Assembly (NCBI RefSeq): GCF_026262505.1
Contig: NC_067206.1
Coordinates: 18,931,319 to 18,995,318 of the forward strand
Source: Trichomonas vaginalis G3
Lineage: Eukaryota; Parabasalia; Trichomonadida; Trichomonadidae
Direction of reading: 5' to 3'
Length of the DNA: 64,000 nt
Part shown: piece after piece, positions 10,952 to 20,087 of the stretch
How the letters are laid out: each line of letters begins with the position of its first letter
Numbering within the stretch: position 1 is the stretch's first letter
Notes under the pieces: generated by a model
The model's input: the letters and a program-made list of their open reading frames with translations, nothing else
Told to the model about the DNA's origin: nothing
The model's database searches: none
Made by a program: the position numbers and the translations under genes

Positions 10952-11866
10952 TTATAAGCGTTTTACATGGTAAACATTGTGAATTCGTGAAATTCTAAAC
11001 AATTTCGTAGCTTCTATTTCTTCTGTCAGTACATCGAATGTTTTAACAATGCCGAAGGTTTCTTTATACTTCTTCTTGACATCTGAAAGAAGGAAATCGT
11101 CAGCTGTTGGATAGTTTTTGTTTAGAAATGTCAACATGTCCATTTTATCTTCTGCTGGTTTCTCTGCCTCCCTCTTTAAGTCAGCATAGTCGTTTCGCAT
11201 ACGTTCTATCTCTTTGACGGAGTAGTTATATTTCCTCATTGCTGCTTTACATTTAGAACATTGTGGGTTCATTTTTGCGTTATATTCTGAAACCTTACCT
11301 GCTAGTATGACTAAGGCGTCAATTGCTCTCTTTAACTCAAAAGTTGCGGGTTTTATCTGTTCATTCCATATCTTACCTCTTCTATCTTTATCTCTTATCT
11401 GCCATACACATTTTGCAACTAACGAAACAAAGTTGTCGTAGGTCTTAAACTCCCCAGATTTGTATATGTCAGAGATGTTCTTATATACCATGTCGCAATC
11501 TTTGTCCATGACTTTGTGGTTGCAATGAAATCCAAGGAATTCATAGTTAACCTTTCGTATGAACTTCTTTATTTCTACTGAGTCAGTTGCTTTGACTTCT
11601 ATTTCATCGAATTCTGGAATAGTAAGCTTTTGTTGTTGGATTTCAGGAAGTTTAGGTAAATGGTCAATAATATCCTGCATTTCATAAAGATACTGTTCAT
11701 TTGTTTCATCTTTCGCACAACAGTCCAAAGTACTTGTTAAAAGTTCTTGCTTTATCTTCTGGATTTTTGTTTCGAAAGTATATGAAGAAGGAATGAAGCT
11801 TTTCATCTCTACTAACATTGACGTAGGATTCATGACTAAAGAGTTTGGTGCTGTTGTTGCTAACAT
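10952..11866 (-). CDS. conserved unknown protein of element A (looks whole)
   Basis: A 304-residue protein starting MLATTAPNSLVMNP at 11,866. An upstream in-frame ATG at 11,938 lies within the repeats and on the far side of the A7TAT7 box, so the shorter start is preferred. The protein is Lys/Glu-rich and mostly helical. A HCNH...DKDC cluster in the middle and an NPQCSKCKAAM cluster later give possible metal-binding Cys/His sites. It lies between the ATPase and the small-gene block in A and C and as a remnant in B, so it is a stable element gene. No family recognised. Confidence 0.7.
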   Translation of the reverse strand: MLATTAPNSLVMNPTSMLVEMKSFIPSSYTFETKIQKIKQELLTSTLDCCAKDETNEQYLYEMQDIIDHLPKLPEIQQQKLTIPEFDEIEVKATDSVEIKKFIRKVNYEFLGFHCNHKVMDKDCDMVYKNISDIYKSGEFKTYDNFVSLVAKCVWQIRDKDRRGKIWNEQIKPATFELKRAIDALVILAGKVSEYNAKMNPQCSKCKAAMRKYNYSVKEIERMRNDYADLKREAEKPAEDKMDMLTFLNKNYPTADDFLLSDVKKKYKETFGIVKTFDVLTEEIEATKLFRISRIHNVYHVKRL

Positions 11867-11883
11867 GTTCTTACAATAAAAAT

Positions 11884-11899
11884 AAAAAAATATTTTTTT
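11884..11899 (-). promoter_or_regulatory. A7TAT7 box upstream of the 11,866 start
   Basis: The palindromic box lies 17 bp ahead of the preferred minus-strand ATG, with a TTATTGTAAGAAC leader shared with the KilA-N gene of copy B. Confidence 0.5.
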
Positions 11900-11939
11900 A
11901 AAAAAACCAACTTTATTTTTTATTTCGGGAAAACTCATG

Positions 11940-12231
11940 ACAAATTCAAGAGGGTAGAAAAGAGGTTAGAAAAGAGGTTATATCTAACCTTCTACCCTAA
12001 ATTATATTTTTGCTGAATTCATGAGTTTTGGTTGAAAGAATACGGTGGAGCCAAAAGTGGCTCGACCTCAAAACAAGCATTTTCTGTATAAAATTCATGA
12101 AAATTCAAGAGGGTAGAAAAGAGGTTAGAAAAGAGGTTAGATATACCCATCTACCCTAAATTATATTTTTGCTGAATTCAGCAACAAAATTCAAATTGTA
12201 AACGGTTTAATAGAAAAAGTGTTATTTTTTC
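11940..12231. repeat. two palindromic repeat units between genes (A)
   Basis: Units at 11,949-11,999 and 12,110-12,163 have the form gggtaga, ggttaga, ggtta, then taacc and ctaccc, followed by a tatatttttgctgaattca tail. A ggctcgacctcaa word between them recurs in copy B near 29,020. No gene seen. Confidence 0.7.
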
Positions 12232-12426
12232 ATGTCCGAAGACTCGAAGGTGCAACACTTCCAAAATACCGACGAACTCAGAAGAGCAGCATGGCAGTAT
12301 GTTCTTGACAACTTCTTTGAGTTCTCCAGGAACACCTTGGAAAATGCTGAAGAACTCCGACACAGAGAATTTGGAGAAATTGCACTCCAATACTACCTTG
12401 ACAAACAAAGGGTAAACAAAGGGTAA
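12232..12426 (+). CDS. small unknown protein (64 aa), element A (looks whole)
   Basis: Starts MSEDSKVQHFQNTDELRRAAW; mostly helical, acidic, ending YYLDKQRVNKG. A TTATTTTTTC initiator-like sequence touches the ATG, unlike the A7TAT7 genes. The 3' end carries three direct copies of aaacaaagggt, which include and follow the stop. It is nearly identical in copy C, and conservation in two copies supports a real gene. Function unknown. Confidence 0.6.
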   Translation: MSEDSKVQHFQNTDELRRAAWQYVLDNFFEFSRNTLENAEELRHREFGEIALQYYLDKQRVNKG

Positions 12427-12477
12427 ACAAAGGGTAAAATAAGACTAAAAACTTAACGTTTAAAAAGTGACATTTTT

Positions 12478-12678
12478 ATGAGCTCCGAGTCACCGAGAAA
12501 ACTTGGTCAGATGTTAGCAGCTTACTTCCCTGAGGAGGATGGAAGCGTTACATACGTAAGGTTCAAAAACAACGAACCTGGAATTGCGTACCAAATTCGC
12601 AATTACATGACCATGGAAGAGTACGAAAGGTTCCTACAAGAGAAACCAGCTCTAAACAACTCAGAAAAGAAAGAGTAA
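12478..12678 (+). CDS. small unknown protein (66 aa), element A (looks whole)
   Basis: Starts MSSESPRKLGQMLAAYFPEE. A compact strand region (SVTYVRFKNNEPGIAYQI) is followed by a helix and a charged tail. A GACATTTTT sequence abuts the ATG. The copy in C differs at about one residue. No family recognised; a DNA-binding or virion role cannot be told from sequence. Confidence 0.6.
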   Translation: MSSESPRKLGQMLAAYFPEEDGSVTYVRFKNNEPGIAYQIRNYMTMEEYERFLQEKPALNNSEKKE

Positions 12679-12707
12679 AAAGTTTAACTCGTAATTGTTT
12701 ATTTTTT

Positions 12708-13295
12708 TTACTTGTATGGGCAAGCTGCAAGAATGAAGTCGACTATCTCAGTCTTTGTCTTGACCAGTTGGACTGCTCTTGCGAGTACGTCTGTTTTGCG
12801 GTCTCCAGCTGGTGTCTGACCTTCGTAATTGCGCATGTTCTTGAGAGCTCCAACTGTAAATGGCTGTAGGATGAAGAGTCTCTCAGACTGCTTGAGGTAG
12901 TCTTCACGGTCACGAACCGAATCTGTGGTACGAGTCGAATCGGTCGATTTGAGGGAAGAGACTGAAAGCCTGTCGTCTTCCATAGGGGCTGTGGCATAAT
13001 CTTTGCGTAAGCGGTTCAGACCTTCTTCGAACTCTTGGTCTCTCTTCGATTGAGATTGGAATTGGAATTGCTGGGGTGGAGCTTGCTGGAACATCCAAGG
13101 GTTGGGGAAGTAAGGCATAGGCTGAGGAGGAGGGTAGTTCGGGAAGCCTTGTGGTGGGTAGTAACATTGAGGTGGAAATTGGTAGTAAATCGGAGGTACT
13201 TGCTGGAACTGAGGTTGCTGAGGAGACTGTTGTGGTTCTGCAGCTTTCGGTTCTTCTGGTTGGGATATGGGCTCGGTTGGTGGGACGTCGGACAT
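12708..13295 (-). CDS. Pro/Gln/Tyr-rich unknown protein (195 aa), element A (looks whole)
   Basis: The first half is a low-complexity Pro/Gln/Tyr/Phe region with PQG and YYQFPP words; the second half, from about residue 100, is charged and helical, with SVSSLKSTDSTRTTDS as a likely flexible phospho-acceptor stretch. I chose ATG 13,295 (MSDVPPTEP) because the frame upstream of it only translates the minisatellite. The gene diverges from the one at 13,546 with the minisatellite between them. A sticky N-terminus with a folded C-terminus could suit a virion or condensate-forming protein; that is speculation. Confidence 0.65.
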   Translation of the reverse strand: MSDVPPTEPISQPEEPKAAEPQQSPQQPQFQQVPPIYYQFPPQCYYPPQGFPNYPPPQPMPYFPNPWMFQQAPPQQFQFQSQSKRDQEFEEGLNRLRKDYATAPMEDDRLSVSSLKSTDSTRTTDSVRDREDYLKQSERLFILQPFTVGALKNMRNYEGQTPAGDRKTDVLARAVQLVKTKTEIVDFILAACPYK

Positions 13296-13311
13296 CTGTT
13301 TGTGGCTTAAC

Positions 13312-13421
13312 CGTCGGAAGGAAAAACCTTTCCTGTCGGAAGGAAAAACCTTTCCTGTCGGAAGGAAAAACCTTTCCTGTCGGAAGGAAAAACCTTTCCT
13401 GTCGGAAGGAAAAACTTTTTC
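13312..13421. repeat. 22-bp minisatellite, five units, plus degenerate half (A)
   Basis: Five units of gtcggaaggaaaaacctttc plus ct start at 13,312, 13,334, 13,356, 13,378 and 13,400. Each holds an AGGAAA/TTTCCT inverted pair. A spacer with ctcaattttcgaaaatttga follows, then degenerate tcgggaaa...ttttcc units to about 13,545. The same locus in B and C holds arrays of unrelated sequence. Confidence 0.85.
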
Positions 13422-13545
13422 TGAAGTTCGACCAAAAGTTCTCAATTTTCGAAAATTTGAATGGTTTACGGACGGACAACTGGAAGAGTTCTTCCTGTCG
13501 TCGGGAAATTTTTTTCCAGTTGTCGGGAAAATATTTTCCTGTCGG

Positions 13546-13935
13546 ATGGAAGGACTCGGAATACCAGAAGGATTTGACGAGGCAATTTACCTTATAGAGA
13601 TAAATGAAGTTGTTAAGCAGTACTTGCGCAGGGTAATGAAGCCCAAGGTCAAGTTCACTACTATTTCTGGAAGGTCTACACTTCAGCTCGAGACTTCGAC
13701 TGGAATTCCAATTCAAATACCAGACGGGACAGCCTACGATGGCATAAAGGACGCCAAAAGAGAAGCTCTTGTTAAGTTCCTAAACAAACGTCCTTGGATA
13801 AAAATACCAAACAAGGAGAACCCCCTACCCCATATGAAATTGGCAATTCAGTCTCTCCTTCACTTCTCGGGTCAGCCGTTCTACATAACCTGTGAAGGCG
13901 ACATCCAACCAGTTCAGTCAACCTTAACGTTTTGA
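13546..13935 (+). CDS. unknown protein (129 aa), element A (looks whole)
   Basis: ATG 13,546 is the first start after the minisatellite. The protein begins MEGLGIPEGFDEAIYLIEI and has an alternating strand/helix pattern with a central SGRSTLQLETSTGIPIQIP strand pair. A KRPWIKIPNKENP segment precedes a LLHFSGQPFYI segment. The copy in C is recognisably related but much more diverged than its neighbours and is broken, so this gene evolves quickly or has been exchanged. No family recognised. Confidence 0.55.
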   Translation: MEGLGIPEGFDEAIYLIEINEVVKQYLRRVMKPKVKFTTISGRSTLQLETSTGIPIQIPDGTAYDGIKDAKREALVKFLNKRPWIKIPNKENPLPHMKLAIQSLLHFSGQPFYITCEGDIQPVQSTLTF

Positions 13936-13961
13936 GTAAAAACATTTTTTTCATTTTTTGA

Positions 13962-14546
13962 ATGAAGCAAGTTAAATTCGTCCCACACCAATCTCAATGG
14001 ACCGATGAAGAGTTTCAAGCCATGCTTGAAGACGTTGAGAACGACATAGACGGCGAACTTGAAGGAGCTCAAATCACAATTGCAACCAAAATTGCAGGAG
14101 TCAAGGAACAGATAGCTCCACTTAAAGCTACCAAAGCTACTCTTGACCTCATGGATAGTTACCGTTTAGATGTCAAGAGTGGAATAAGACATTTAAAATT
14201 AAAACTTCTAAACTACGAAGCTATACTCCAAAAGTTAGCAGAAATGAGAAGACTTTACCAGAGCTACTTACATGTAAGGGACTTACCTTCAAGCAATCCG
14301 ACCAAAGATGAATTTTCTGACATTGTCCCAATTTTGTCCGAAAGTCAGCTCAGATGTTTCGAACTGCTCCCAACATATCCAGAATATGAACGTTTGCCTG
14401 AACTCTTCCGCAATCTCAAAAAACGTTTTTTGGTTCTCATGTTCCAAACTTTTATCGGAAGAGACAACAAACGTTCAGAAGAAGAACAAGATATTATTTT
14501 AAACTTGTTGTATGACTTAACCGTCATAACAAGCTTTTTGAAGTAA
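13962..14546 (+). CDS. helical unknown protein (194 aa), element A (looks whole)
   Basis: Starts MKQVKFVPHQSQWTDEEF; nearly all helical, with a Leu/Lys-rich coiled-coil stretch around residues 55-110 and a C-terminal helical bundle. A TTTCATTTTTTGA initiator-like sequence lies immediately before ATG. It belongs to the less AT-rich block with the genes on both sides and is followed 32 bp later by the HNH-type gene. No domain recognised. Confidence 0.6.
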   Translation: MKQVKFVPHQSQWTDEEFQAMLEDVENDIDGELEGAQITIATKIAGVKEQIAPLKATKATLDLMDSYRLDVKSGIRHLKLKLLNYEAILQKLAEMRRLYQSYLHVRDLPSSNPTKDEFSDIVPILSESQLRCFELLPTYPEYERLPELFRNLKKRFLVLMFQTFIGRDNKRSEEEQDIILNLLYDLTVITSFLK

Positions 14547-14578
14547 AACCGTCATTCTCAAACCACTTCATTTTTTCG

Positions 14579-15292
14579 ATGTCCGAACAAGCACCGAAGC
14601 CGAACACAATGGCAGATGTCCTTTCAATGTTGCCAGACAAGCGCCCAGTTCAAATTCAAATTTTGAATTTGAAAGCTCATCTGACAAACACCGTTAAGAC
14701 TCTCCAAAGTAGTCTTATGGAAGAGATGAAGGGACTTAAAGGTGAGTTCCTCATGAACCAAGCTTCCAATGAGAAAGTCCTGAATGATTTGACGGAAACC
14801 TTGCGCATTTACGCGAGAGAGAACCGAGACCTTGCCAGACTCATCTACCGTTTCTTCGAAGAGATAGACGCCATCTGGAAGGTACTCGGAAAGGACAGAA
14901 CCTCCAACACCGTAATTCGTGAGTACCAAATTGAAGAAGGAATTTTCGAGGAAGAAGAGAAACACGAAGAAGAAGAGAAACACGAAGAAGAAGAGGAAGA
15001 AGAAGAGAAACACGAAGAAGAGGAAGTTTGGGCAACCCTTGTTGCCGATGACAGTTATGAAATTTCCCAACCCTACCCATACAAAATCCGCAACAAGGAG
15101 ACAGGCAAGGTTCTTACCCCAGTCCTCAACAACTTGGGACACTTGACCCTTACCCTTCGAAATTACGGTACAATTTCCATGGGAAGGCTTGTCGGTATGC
15201 AATGGGTTCCAAATCCAAACAAGAAGACGAAGGTCAGACACATTGACGGTGACAAGCTCAACAACCGTAAGGAGAACCTCGAGTGGTTCTAA
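14579..15292 (+). CDS. coiled-coil protein with C-terminal NUMOD4/HNH-like domain, element A (looks whole)
   Basis: A 237-residue protein. Residues 1-115 are helical; 116-155 are an almost pure Glu run with repeated KHEEEE; the last 85 residues match the NUMOD4 plus HNH pattern of homing-type endonucleases: WATLV, YEIS, IRNKETGKVL, a WVPNPN segment and HIDGDKLNNRKENLEW. In the family the His/Asn residues of HIDG...NN...NLEW form the nuclease site. Here the domain is fused to a long acidic, helical N-terminus, so it may be a domesticated nuclease used in genome processing rather than a selfish one. A TTCATTTTTTCG sequence abuts ATG. Confidence 0.65.
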   Translation: MSEQAPKPNTMADVLSMLPDKRPVQIQILNLKAHLTNTVKTLQSSLMEEMKGLKGEFLMNQASNEKVLNDLTETLRIYARENRDLARLIYRFFEEIDAIWKVLGKDRTSNTVIREYQIEEGIFEEEEKHEEEEKHEEEEEEEEKHEEEEVWATLVADDSYEISQPYPYKIRNKETGKVLTPVLNNLGHLTLTLRNYGTISMGRLVGMQWVPNPNKKTKVRHIDGDKLNNRKENLEWF

Positions 15293-15341
15293 GAGTAAAA
15301 AAATTTTATTTTAGGGGGAAACCCCGAGTAAATTTAGGTGT

Positions 15342-15654
15342 TTATTTAGTTAAGTAGCTTAAATTAATGAGAATTTGGACAAGTAGTTCCTGACCCCTGA
15401 ATTGGACTCTTTCGTCATCCAGTTGCGTAGGAGGTCGTCCCAGAGGAGTTGGTAGAATTGCCAATCCAAGGACGATTTGTCCTCCCAGGCATTGAGGATG
15501 TACTGCTCGTAGAGTTTCATGACCTCTGCCTTGCACCAGACACCCTCTCCCTTGGAACGTAAGGCTTCTTCGAAGTGCTCGAATGCGATTGGCTGCGTGA
15601 CCATCTGAAATGACACTTTTTGTCCGTTTGGTCAATGTTTGTGTCTCGTGCCAT
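15342..15654 (-). pseudogene. small unknown minus-strand gene, element A (broken)
   Basis: A minus-strand region starting MARDTNIDQTDKK. One part reads EGVWCKAEVMKLYEQYILNAW and is helical and Trp-rich. The equivalent in C is present at the same place upstream of the polymerase gene. A short plus-strand frame diverges from it and runs into sequence antisense to the polymerase; I do not trust that one. Broken, one or two breaks. Confidence 0.4.
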
Positions 15655-15750
15655 AGTCGACGAAAATACAGACACAACAGGTTATATATGAGTTTGAGAC
15701 CAAGAATGGTGTAACTCGACCTGTCCGATTCAAATTCGAATAAAAATTTT

Positions 15751-17906
15751 TTATTTCATGCAATGTTTAACTATTTCACCATCTTCTTTAACACCCCAGT
15801 ACTTCCTTTTCGATATTACATGAACTTCGGTGAAAATTTTGTCCAATTTGAATTGACCCATCTTTTCACCGACCATGCCCATTTCAATGAGTTTGTTATA
15901 GCCTTCTTCGTTCGTCATGAGTGCATCGATGTTCTCATAGTAAACCTTCACTTTGGATTTGACTTCCGAGAAGAATTTGTTGTAGTTGTCAAGGACTGCC
16001 TTTGCGAACTGAGGGTAAGACCAATGTTCGACAATAGGTTTTAATGTGGTTACTAAGCCACTTTGACCTTGAGTGAATTCGTACTTCAAAACAAAAGGAG
16101 AAAACCTTTCAACAAAGTTGTCGACCTTCTCATAATGTTTACTCTTCATCTCTTGAGGTTTCTTTATGGAATATCCCCATGTCGAATTCATAAGCAATTT
16201 GAGTGTCATTGCAAGTTTGGGGTTTGAAGCTTTCCTAATATCATACAGTTGTTGTATGACTTTTCCAACTGTATAGTTCCTTCCTGGGAACTCACCGTCT
16301 TCGTTTGGAATTCCAGTCGGGATATATTGGACAAACCTCATGTATGCAGCGTTAAGGTCGACATAGTATATCTTTTCATATGAGTCGAACTTGTCGCAAC
16401 CAATTGGTCCAGTTTGTGGAAATTCAAGTGAGTCTCTTATCTTCTGAGAAACTTCTCCTGTTATCTCATAAACATCGTCGAAGCAACCTGTTTCATATAA
16501 AACCTTCTGACCTAACTCAGATGCTCTCCAATACAATTTGACGTCAATTGGATGTCTCAATGGAAGTTTGTTTATAGCATCTTGAAGTTCTTGCAACCTC
16601 ATTGGAAGTTCTTCTGGTTCAGGTTGGTATCCGAACAATCCAACTCTTTTTGGAATTGTGTACTTCTTTTGTACTAGAACTTTGTCTGGAACAACTTTTG
16701 GTCTTGCTAACAATGAAAAGTTTGTTTCGTCTTTTGGTACAAAAGTTTCTGTCAGCTTGTCATCTGGAATTGGTTCCAACAAACCTTTCTCGAAAAGAAT
16801 GTTTACAGCTCTGACAATGTTGCACTTGCCTTTTCCGAACAATGGGTTTGTAAGACTTTCGTTCAACATGAAGTGGTTGTGGACAATTACAATCTTCAAC
16901 CATGGTAAGTCTTTGTCAACAACATAGTCGTCATGTGAAGAACCTTCTCAGTCGGAATGTTGACTCGGATATTGACATTTGCCAACGGTGCAATTTTTGA
17001 CAATTGACCTCTGAGAATGTACCTTGTCTTCACACATGACTCAAGATACTTCATTTTCTCTTCTGAAACAAGACCAGAGTTCCTGAGACATGTAAGAATA
17101 CAAGGTTCATTGACAATTGTTTCAATTGAATTGTAAATTCCATACCTTGTCAAGTCAATGTCAGACTTATTTATGAACGGGAAGTATCCAGCATGTTGTC
17201 TGACTGCTTGAGGGTTCGGTTGGTACCATTCAAATTTTACACTTGCAATTCCTTCAATTGCATTCAAAATGTCTGAGTCGGAGTCAACCATTTGTTCTCT
17301 CTTTGTAGTCTTGAAAGCGTCAAGAAGCATTGCAGCTGTTGTGACATTGCCATGTGCATAGTAAATGTGACCATCCAAATCTGTTATGGTCAATCTGAGA
17401 TTGTATCCTTTCTTATTTCCATCTTGTATGGCAGCAAGTACACCCATGAAGCCTTCTTTGTTCTTTCCTTCGTCAAAGTTTACTGTAAAGGTTCGACCAG
17501 ATGTAATTTGACTTCTAACTTCACGGTACTTTTCATATGCATATCTTGTTCTTTCCATGGGAGCATGTTTGTCTTCACCTTTTCCTTTTTTTCCTTCTCA
17601 AAGGATGCAATTGTTCGTCATGTTTTCCAGTAGAATCTGGCAAAGCCGTCGTGTCCTTCAACTTGAGGTTCACTAACATCGAAAGGCATGTCCATAAGAC
17701 GTTCTTCTTCTAACCTCTCTAATCTGTTTGGATAATTTGCGCGTGCTGTTTCTAAGTCCATTTCATAGCGAAGACCAGACAATTTGTCATAGACTTTTAT
17801 GGGTCTTCCCTTCCTTATATTTAAACTTCTTTGAAACTCTCCAACCATATCTTTCTAACTCTGCTTTTATTCTAGCAGATTTTCTATCCATTCTATACGG
17901 GGGCAT
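15751..17906 (-). pseudogene. protein-primed family B DNA polymerase gene of element A (broken)
   Basis: Core Polinton replication gene of about 715 codons. Motif A appears as DLNAAYMRF, motif B as KLLMNSTWGY and motif C as YENIDALMTN, in the right order and spacing for a family B polymerase, with a long N-terminal part holding the probable exonuclease and priming-related regions. The start MPPYRMDRKSARIKAEL follows a variant A/T box at 17,920-17,934. In the family this enzyme copies the linear element from a terminal protein. Broken, about three or four breaks. Confidence 0.75.
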
Positions 17907-17936
17907 TTTTATAAAAATAAAAAAATGTTTTTTTCT

Positions 17937-18519
17937 TTACTTTACGTAACCGCCTGCTTGCCATAAGTCTTTGACGCCAACCCATACCAGCTAATGAAGT
18001 TGCTTGGTTTAGTTTGGAAACTAACCTTTGGTTTGGTTTTTCTTCAGTTTGTGCTTCCCTTCTTCTATCGGTTTTTTCGTCACTTTTCGGTTCCTCTGAC
18101 TTTACCTCACTTGCAGGTATGGTTGTGTCGTCAACATCTTCATAAATATCATATGCCATTTGTTTTTGTTTTCCTTTCAACTTTTTGTGTTTGTTGTAAA
18201 GTTTAGAATATTTCGACTCTAAGTCAATGAGATGTTCTATAATGAACTGTTGGTCAGTGAAGTAAACTTTTCCATCTGTTGTCTCGAAAGCTCCTTCAGA
18301 CTTCAATATTTTATTTGTGAGAGTCTGTTTCTTTTTTGAGATACTAGCCGTTCCATTTCTATGAAAAGTGACTTTATAGTTAGGGTTTTTATTTCCAGAC
18401 CTGGCACTTTCTATTATTGAATTTTTCTCTTCATCTGTAAGTTCTTTGACAGGTTTTGACGAATGGTTCTGAACTTTTTGTTTGTGGTGTCAATCTACCG
18501 TTTCAACTTCTTCGGTCAT
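17937..18519 (-). pseudogene. unknown Lys/Glu/Pro-rich gene, element A (broken)
   Basis: Starts MTEEVETVDLTPQTKSSEP. An acidic N-terminus is followed by a compact NYKVTFHRNGTASISKK strand region, a helical FIIEHLIDLESKYSKLYNKHK stretch, a Glu/Lys/Pro linker and a GMGWRQRL...GGY end. The last element recalls small basic core peptides, but no family is assigned. It sits 3' of the polymerase in A and C and follows the HNH gene in B. A ttttactgagatgaa leader precedes the ATG. Broken, several breaks. Confidence 0.5.
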
Positions 18520-18553
18520 TTCATCTCAGTAAAAATTTTAGTTTGTTTTGTTT

Positions 18554-18691
18554 TCAACTGGTGTGTTTAGGTTTTTTAAGTCGGTCTAAAACTTCCTGAG
18601 GTATAGGAAGAACTTGACAAACACGTGGTTGTGTAACTGCTGGAAGCCGACAAATCCATCTTAACCCATTTGTCTCAATGCTGTTGTTCAT
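18554..18691 (-). CDS. small conserved protein (45 aa), element A (looks whole)
   Basis: A 45-residue frame: MNNSIETNGLRWICRLPAV, then a QPRVCQVLPIPQEVLDRL segment. The same small gene occurs in B (50 aa) and C (51 aa) at the same place with the central segment conserved and only the ends varying, which argues for a real product. Its leader ttttactgagatgaa is identical to that of the neighbouring gene at 18,519. Function unknown; the two Cys residues could be structural. Confidence 0.55.
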   Translation of the reverse strand: MNNSIETNGLRWICRLPAVTQPRVCQVLPIPQEVLDRLKKPKHTS

Positions 18692-18710
18692 TTCATCTCA
18701 GTAAAAAACT

Positions 18711-19112
18711 TTACATTCCCCACGTTTGAGGCGGTTGAGGTTGGTTATTGTTTACCCATTGTTGTGCATGGTTATATCCTCTGTTAAAGAATCTTTCACC
18801 TTGGTCCATGTAGTGCCCTGCTTGGTTATAGTAGTCATTTGCTTTGTTATAGTAGTTTCCTGCTTGTCTTCCTACATTGTCCATCCATCCTTGAACTTTT
18901 CCTCTTGTTTCAGGATTTGGAATAAGATTTGCTGCATCTCGTGCTACATCCCAACCTTTCTGTACAGTTTGTATAATAGGTTGTGCTTTCTCTTTAAGTA
19001 TACCTAATGTACTCAAAATCTTCCTTCCAACTCCAAATACACCTCTGGCTATTGTTCCCACTGCGGGCAAAAATCTGGATGCAACTCCTGCTAATGCGCC
19101 AAATAAACCCAT
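18711..19112 (-). CDS. amphipathic-helix protein (133 aa), element A (looks whole)
   Basis: The protein begins MGLFGALAGVASRFLP, a Gly/Ala/Phe-rich amphipathic segment, then a second GVFGVGRKILSTLGILK amphipathic helix, and ends in a Tyr/Asn/Gln-rich tail (YYNKANDYYNQAGHYMDQG). The design recalls membrane-active capsid proteins such as adenovirus protein VI, by analogy only. The Met-Gly start might allow myristoylation. It diverges from the integrase, with 17 bp between the two starts. The same protein is whole in copy B. Confidence 0.6.
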   Translation of the reverse strand: MGLFGALAGVASRFLPAVGTIARGVFGVGRKILSTLGILKEKAQPIIQTVQKGWDVARDAANLIPNPETRGKVQGWMDNVGRQAGNYYNKANDYYNQAGHYMDQGERFFNRGYNHAQQWVNNNQPQPPQTWGM

Positions 19113-19129
19113 TTCTTATAGGGTAAAAA

Positions 19130-20087
19130 ATGACGAATCCAAACAAGGACCCCTATGTTTCTAAAGCACAAAGAAAGCACTCATGATAAAAATCTTTAGT
19201 TCAACACCAAATGCTTGGTTTATGGATATCTTGGAAAACATTCCGAGGTATAGAGAAGATGGACCACCATACTGGCTAATATTTGTCGGTCAAAACACAA
19301 GATACTGTGAAGCCATACCATTACAGTCCAAAAATATTTTAGATGTGAAAACTGCTTTGACAATATTCGTTGACAAATACCATCCAACAAAACTGACATC
19401 TGACTGTGAAAGTTCTTTCAAATCAGACGATATTAAAAACTATCTGCGTTCAAAAAATGTAAACCAATATTTCATTGTCGACCAAAACCATTCTGCTCTT
19501 GGTGTCATTGACAGTTGTATAAAAATCTTAAGAGACTTAAACAACCACAAGGTGGTGAGGTAGATGAAATGTCATATGACGACAAATATAGACATTTCTC
19601 CATGGCAAAGATGAGACAAGTTTTAAATATTTACAATAGCCGTAAACAAAAAGGTTTGGGAAACCACTCCCCCGAAGAAATGAAAAACAACCCCGACTTA
19701 GAGAAAGACTATATATTTAATAGTTTAGTCAAAAGAGACAAACAAGAAAGAATGCCAGGCTTCAAACTTAAGAAAGGTGACAAAGTAAAAATAGAAATAC
19801 CTAAACGCGACCCATATGAAAATACTATTGACTATGACAACAATGGGAACTCGACAGGTACTCACATTCGTGTTCGTAAAAATAGAAGAAAGTATACAAG
19901 AGAATATTATGAAGTTTTAGGCAAACATGGCAAAATGTACAGACTGCAAGCAGAAGATAAAACTACTATTGTCAGACCTCGTTTCAAACTTGTCAAAGTT
20001 CAAGGTGGTATACTTTCAAAGACAGTTCCTAACAAATATAAGACAACTCCTGACGAATATGCTAAAGAAGTTGAAAATGACGACTAA
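19130..20087 (+). pseudogene. retroviral-type integrase gene of element A (broken)
   Basis: Rve-type integrase, the Polinton enzyme that inserts the linear element. The RNase H-like core runs from AWFMDILENIPRY through LTSDCESSF to a NHSALGVID helix. A C-terminal part with KKGDKVKIEIPKRD and a basic RVRKNRRKY segment looks like an SH3/chromo-like target-binding domain. It converges on the tail-fibre gene, and the two stop codons overlap. Broken, two or three breaks. Confidence 0.8.

Noticed and set aside
13267-13545. Coding extension across the minisatellite in both directions
   Set aside because: The 22-bp repeat has no stop in some frames, so it reads open by chance; unit sequence is not conserved between copies.
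18726-19007. Plus-strand frame with hydrophobic, Cys/Val-rich sequence
   Set aside because: It is antisense to the amphipathic-helix gene, whose protein is conserved in A and B.
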